Origin: Betaproteobacteria bacterium
GTDB lineage: Bacteria > Pseudomonadota > Gammaproteobacteria > Burkholderiales > Thiobacillaceae
Direction of reading: 5' to 3'
Assembly: GCA_016873905.1 (NCBI GenBank)
Contig: VGVU01000062.1
Span: forward strand, 1-7,707
Length of the DNA: 7,707 nt
Shown here: positions 6,979 to 7,707 of the stretch, piece by piece
Numbering within the stretch: the stretch's first letter is position 1
Layout of the letters: every line of letters starts with the position of its first letter
Notes under the pieces: model-generated
What the model was told of the DNA's origin: nothing
Databases searched by the model: none
What the model saw: only the letters and a program-made list of their open reading frames with translations
Program-made: the position numbers and the translations under genes

Positions 6979-7347
6979 TCAGAGGACCGGAGGACGGTCA
7001 GGAAATTCCGGGATATAGGAGCGAAAGGCCGCCCGTGAAGGCGGTGGCACATCAACCGCCTCAGCGGTTAACGGAAATACAAATTCCGTGGCCAGAAAGA
7101 CGGCACACAAGCCGTGACAGATGATGTTCTGGCCATATCCGCCATGGCCAGCACTCTCGTGCCCGAGAGGTAACGCAGGGGCCGCCTCAACCGACTCCGG
7201 AACCACCTGCAGATGGCAATGATGTGCCACCTCACCCCCCACCGGCTGCGCCGCCATGACCTGAAACGGCATGCCCGCCGACAGCACACCCTTGACGGGA
7301 AGCCACAGCAACATCAGGAACAAAAGGCAACGATATCGGCGACACAT
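6979..7347 (-). CDS. Small exported His/Cys protein of unknown function beside the efflux operon
   Basis: A 122-residue protein I cannot assign with certainty. Residues 2-6 are basic (CRRYR) and 7-24 are hydrophobic (CLLFLMLLWLPVKGVLSA), as in a signal peptide or anchor. The rest carries possible metal ligands: HHCH (42-45), H63, H68, and C77, H78 and C81 in CHGLC. A second apolar stretch at about 82-93 (AVFLATEFVFPL) precedes a Pro-rich tail ending SYIPEFPDRPPVL. This layout (signal, His/Cys cluster, short apolar stretch, Arg-Pro-Pro end) resembles the small DUF2946- or CopL-like proteins often found in copper-resistance clusters, but this is from memory and unproven. ATG 7347 was chosen because its N-terminus makes a normal signal; no clear ribosome binding site precedes it. 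An in-frame TTG at 7383 would add 12 residues. It lies 42 bp after kdsB and 125 bp before the CusF-like gene, on the same strand. Confidence 0.68.
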   Translation of the reverse strand: MCRRYRCLLFLMLLWLPVKGVLSAGMPFQVMAAQPVGGEVAHHCHLQVVPESVEAAPALPLGHESAGHGGYGQNIICHGLCAVFLATEFVFPLTAEAVDVPPPSRAAFRSYIPEFPDRPPVL

Positions 7348-7389
7348 AAGACGAACCGTAATCCAATTCGGACTGAATGCCAAGGAGAA

Positions 7390-7707
7390 TCAGACAAACG
7401 CGGCACGCACCCGCTCAAGGTCTTCCTGCGTATCCACCCCCGGCGCGCTGGCGTGGGCGACGCAAATCACCGTGATGCGGTAGCCGTGCCACAGCGCGCG
7501 CAGTTGTTCCAGCGACTCCAATCGTTCCAGCGCGGGTTGCGACAAGCGCGGATAAATCTTCAAAAAGCCTGCCCGATAGGCGTACAGGCCAACATGACGA
7601 AAAACCGGCAGATCGGCTGGGATGACGCGCTCGCCGTCCGTCCCCGCCGCCCCGGCCCAGGCATCGCGGGCCCACGGGATCGGTGCGCGCGAAAACAACA
7701 GCGCATC
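7390..7707 (-). CDS. kdsB: 3-deoxy-manno-octulosonate cytidylyltransferase, C-terminal part (cut by window edge)
   Basis: The last 105 residues of KdsB, the cytoplasmic enzyme that couples CTP and Kdo to form CMP-Kdo for the lipopolysaccharide inner core. The frame is open through the window edge and begins DALLFSRAPIPWARD, the conserved FSRAPIPW motif of KdsB. It continues with VFRHVGLYAYR and LEQLRALWHGYRI, and ends with GVDTQEDLERVRAAFV, the usual C-terminus. Family length is about 250 residues, so roughly the first 145 lie outside the window. The C-terminus looks intact, with a TGA at 7392-7390. This is a core housekeeping gene and marks the chromosomal side of the metal cluster. The next gene begins 42 bp downstream on the same strand with no visible terminator between them. 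Confidence 0.93.
   Translation of the reverse strand, partial: DALLFSRAPIPWARDAWAGAAGTDGERVIPADLPVFRHVGLYAYRAGFLKIYPRLSQPALERLESLEQLRALWHGYRITVICVAHASAPGVDTQEDLERVRAAFV

Noticed and set aside
7335..7389. Weak sigma-70-like pair (TTGGCA with TACGGT) before the small exported protein
   Set aside because: The -10 match is poor and the predicted transcript would start at or beside the ATG, so it is not supported enough to list.

Overview
The window comes from a high-GC Gram-negative bacterium, most likely a gamma- or betaproteobacterium. Reasons are the Kdo-activating enzyme KdsB (lipopolysaccharide synthesis), a tripartite cell-envelope efflux system, and strong GGAGG-type ribosome binding sites. 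I cannot name the genus from sequence alone. All seven genes I support lie on the minus strand, so the transcriptional order runs from high to low coordinates.

Layout in transcription order. (1) 7707-7390: the C-terminal 105 residues of kdsB, cut by the window edge. (2) 7347-6979: a small, probably exported His/Cys-containing protein of unknown function, resembling the small proteins often found beside copper efflux genes. (3) 6978-6854: a 125-bp gap with three CACAAGG copies and two short hairpins, the most likely site for control of the operon. (4) 6853-17: a tightly packed operon of a CusF-like periplasmic metal chaperone, a TolC/CusC-type outer-membrane channel, a CusB-type adaptor with its own C-terminal CusF domain, a CusA-type RND pump, and a class I SAM-dependent methyltransferase. 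Within the operon the junctions are a 35-bp overlap, an ATGA overlap, a 1-bp gap and an ATGA overlap. Each start has a good Shine-Dalgarno sequence.

How the genes work together. The pump has the TM4 signature of the monovalent-metal (Cu+/Ag+) RND branch. It also has three methionines (M562, M612, M661) with the same 50/49 spacing as the E. coli CusA metal-site trio M573/M623/M672. The expected model is periplasmic capture of Cu+ or Ag+ by the CusF domains, transfer to the N-terminal methionine domain of CusB and to CusA, and expulsion through the CusC-type channel.

The least conventional parts are the methyltransferase fused to the operon by stop/start overlap, the two CusF modules (one free, one tethered to the adaptor), and the His/Cys-bearing exported protein. 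No metal-sensing regulator (CusRS, CueR or CopY type) is encoded in the window. I saw no RNA genes, CRISPR arrays, insertion sequences or convincing terminators. Bases 1-16 lie downstream of the last stop codon and hold nothing I can identify.
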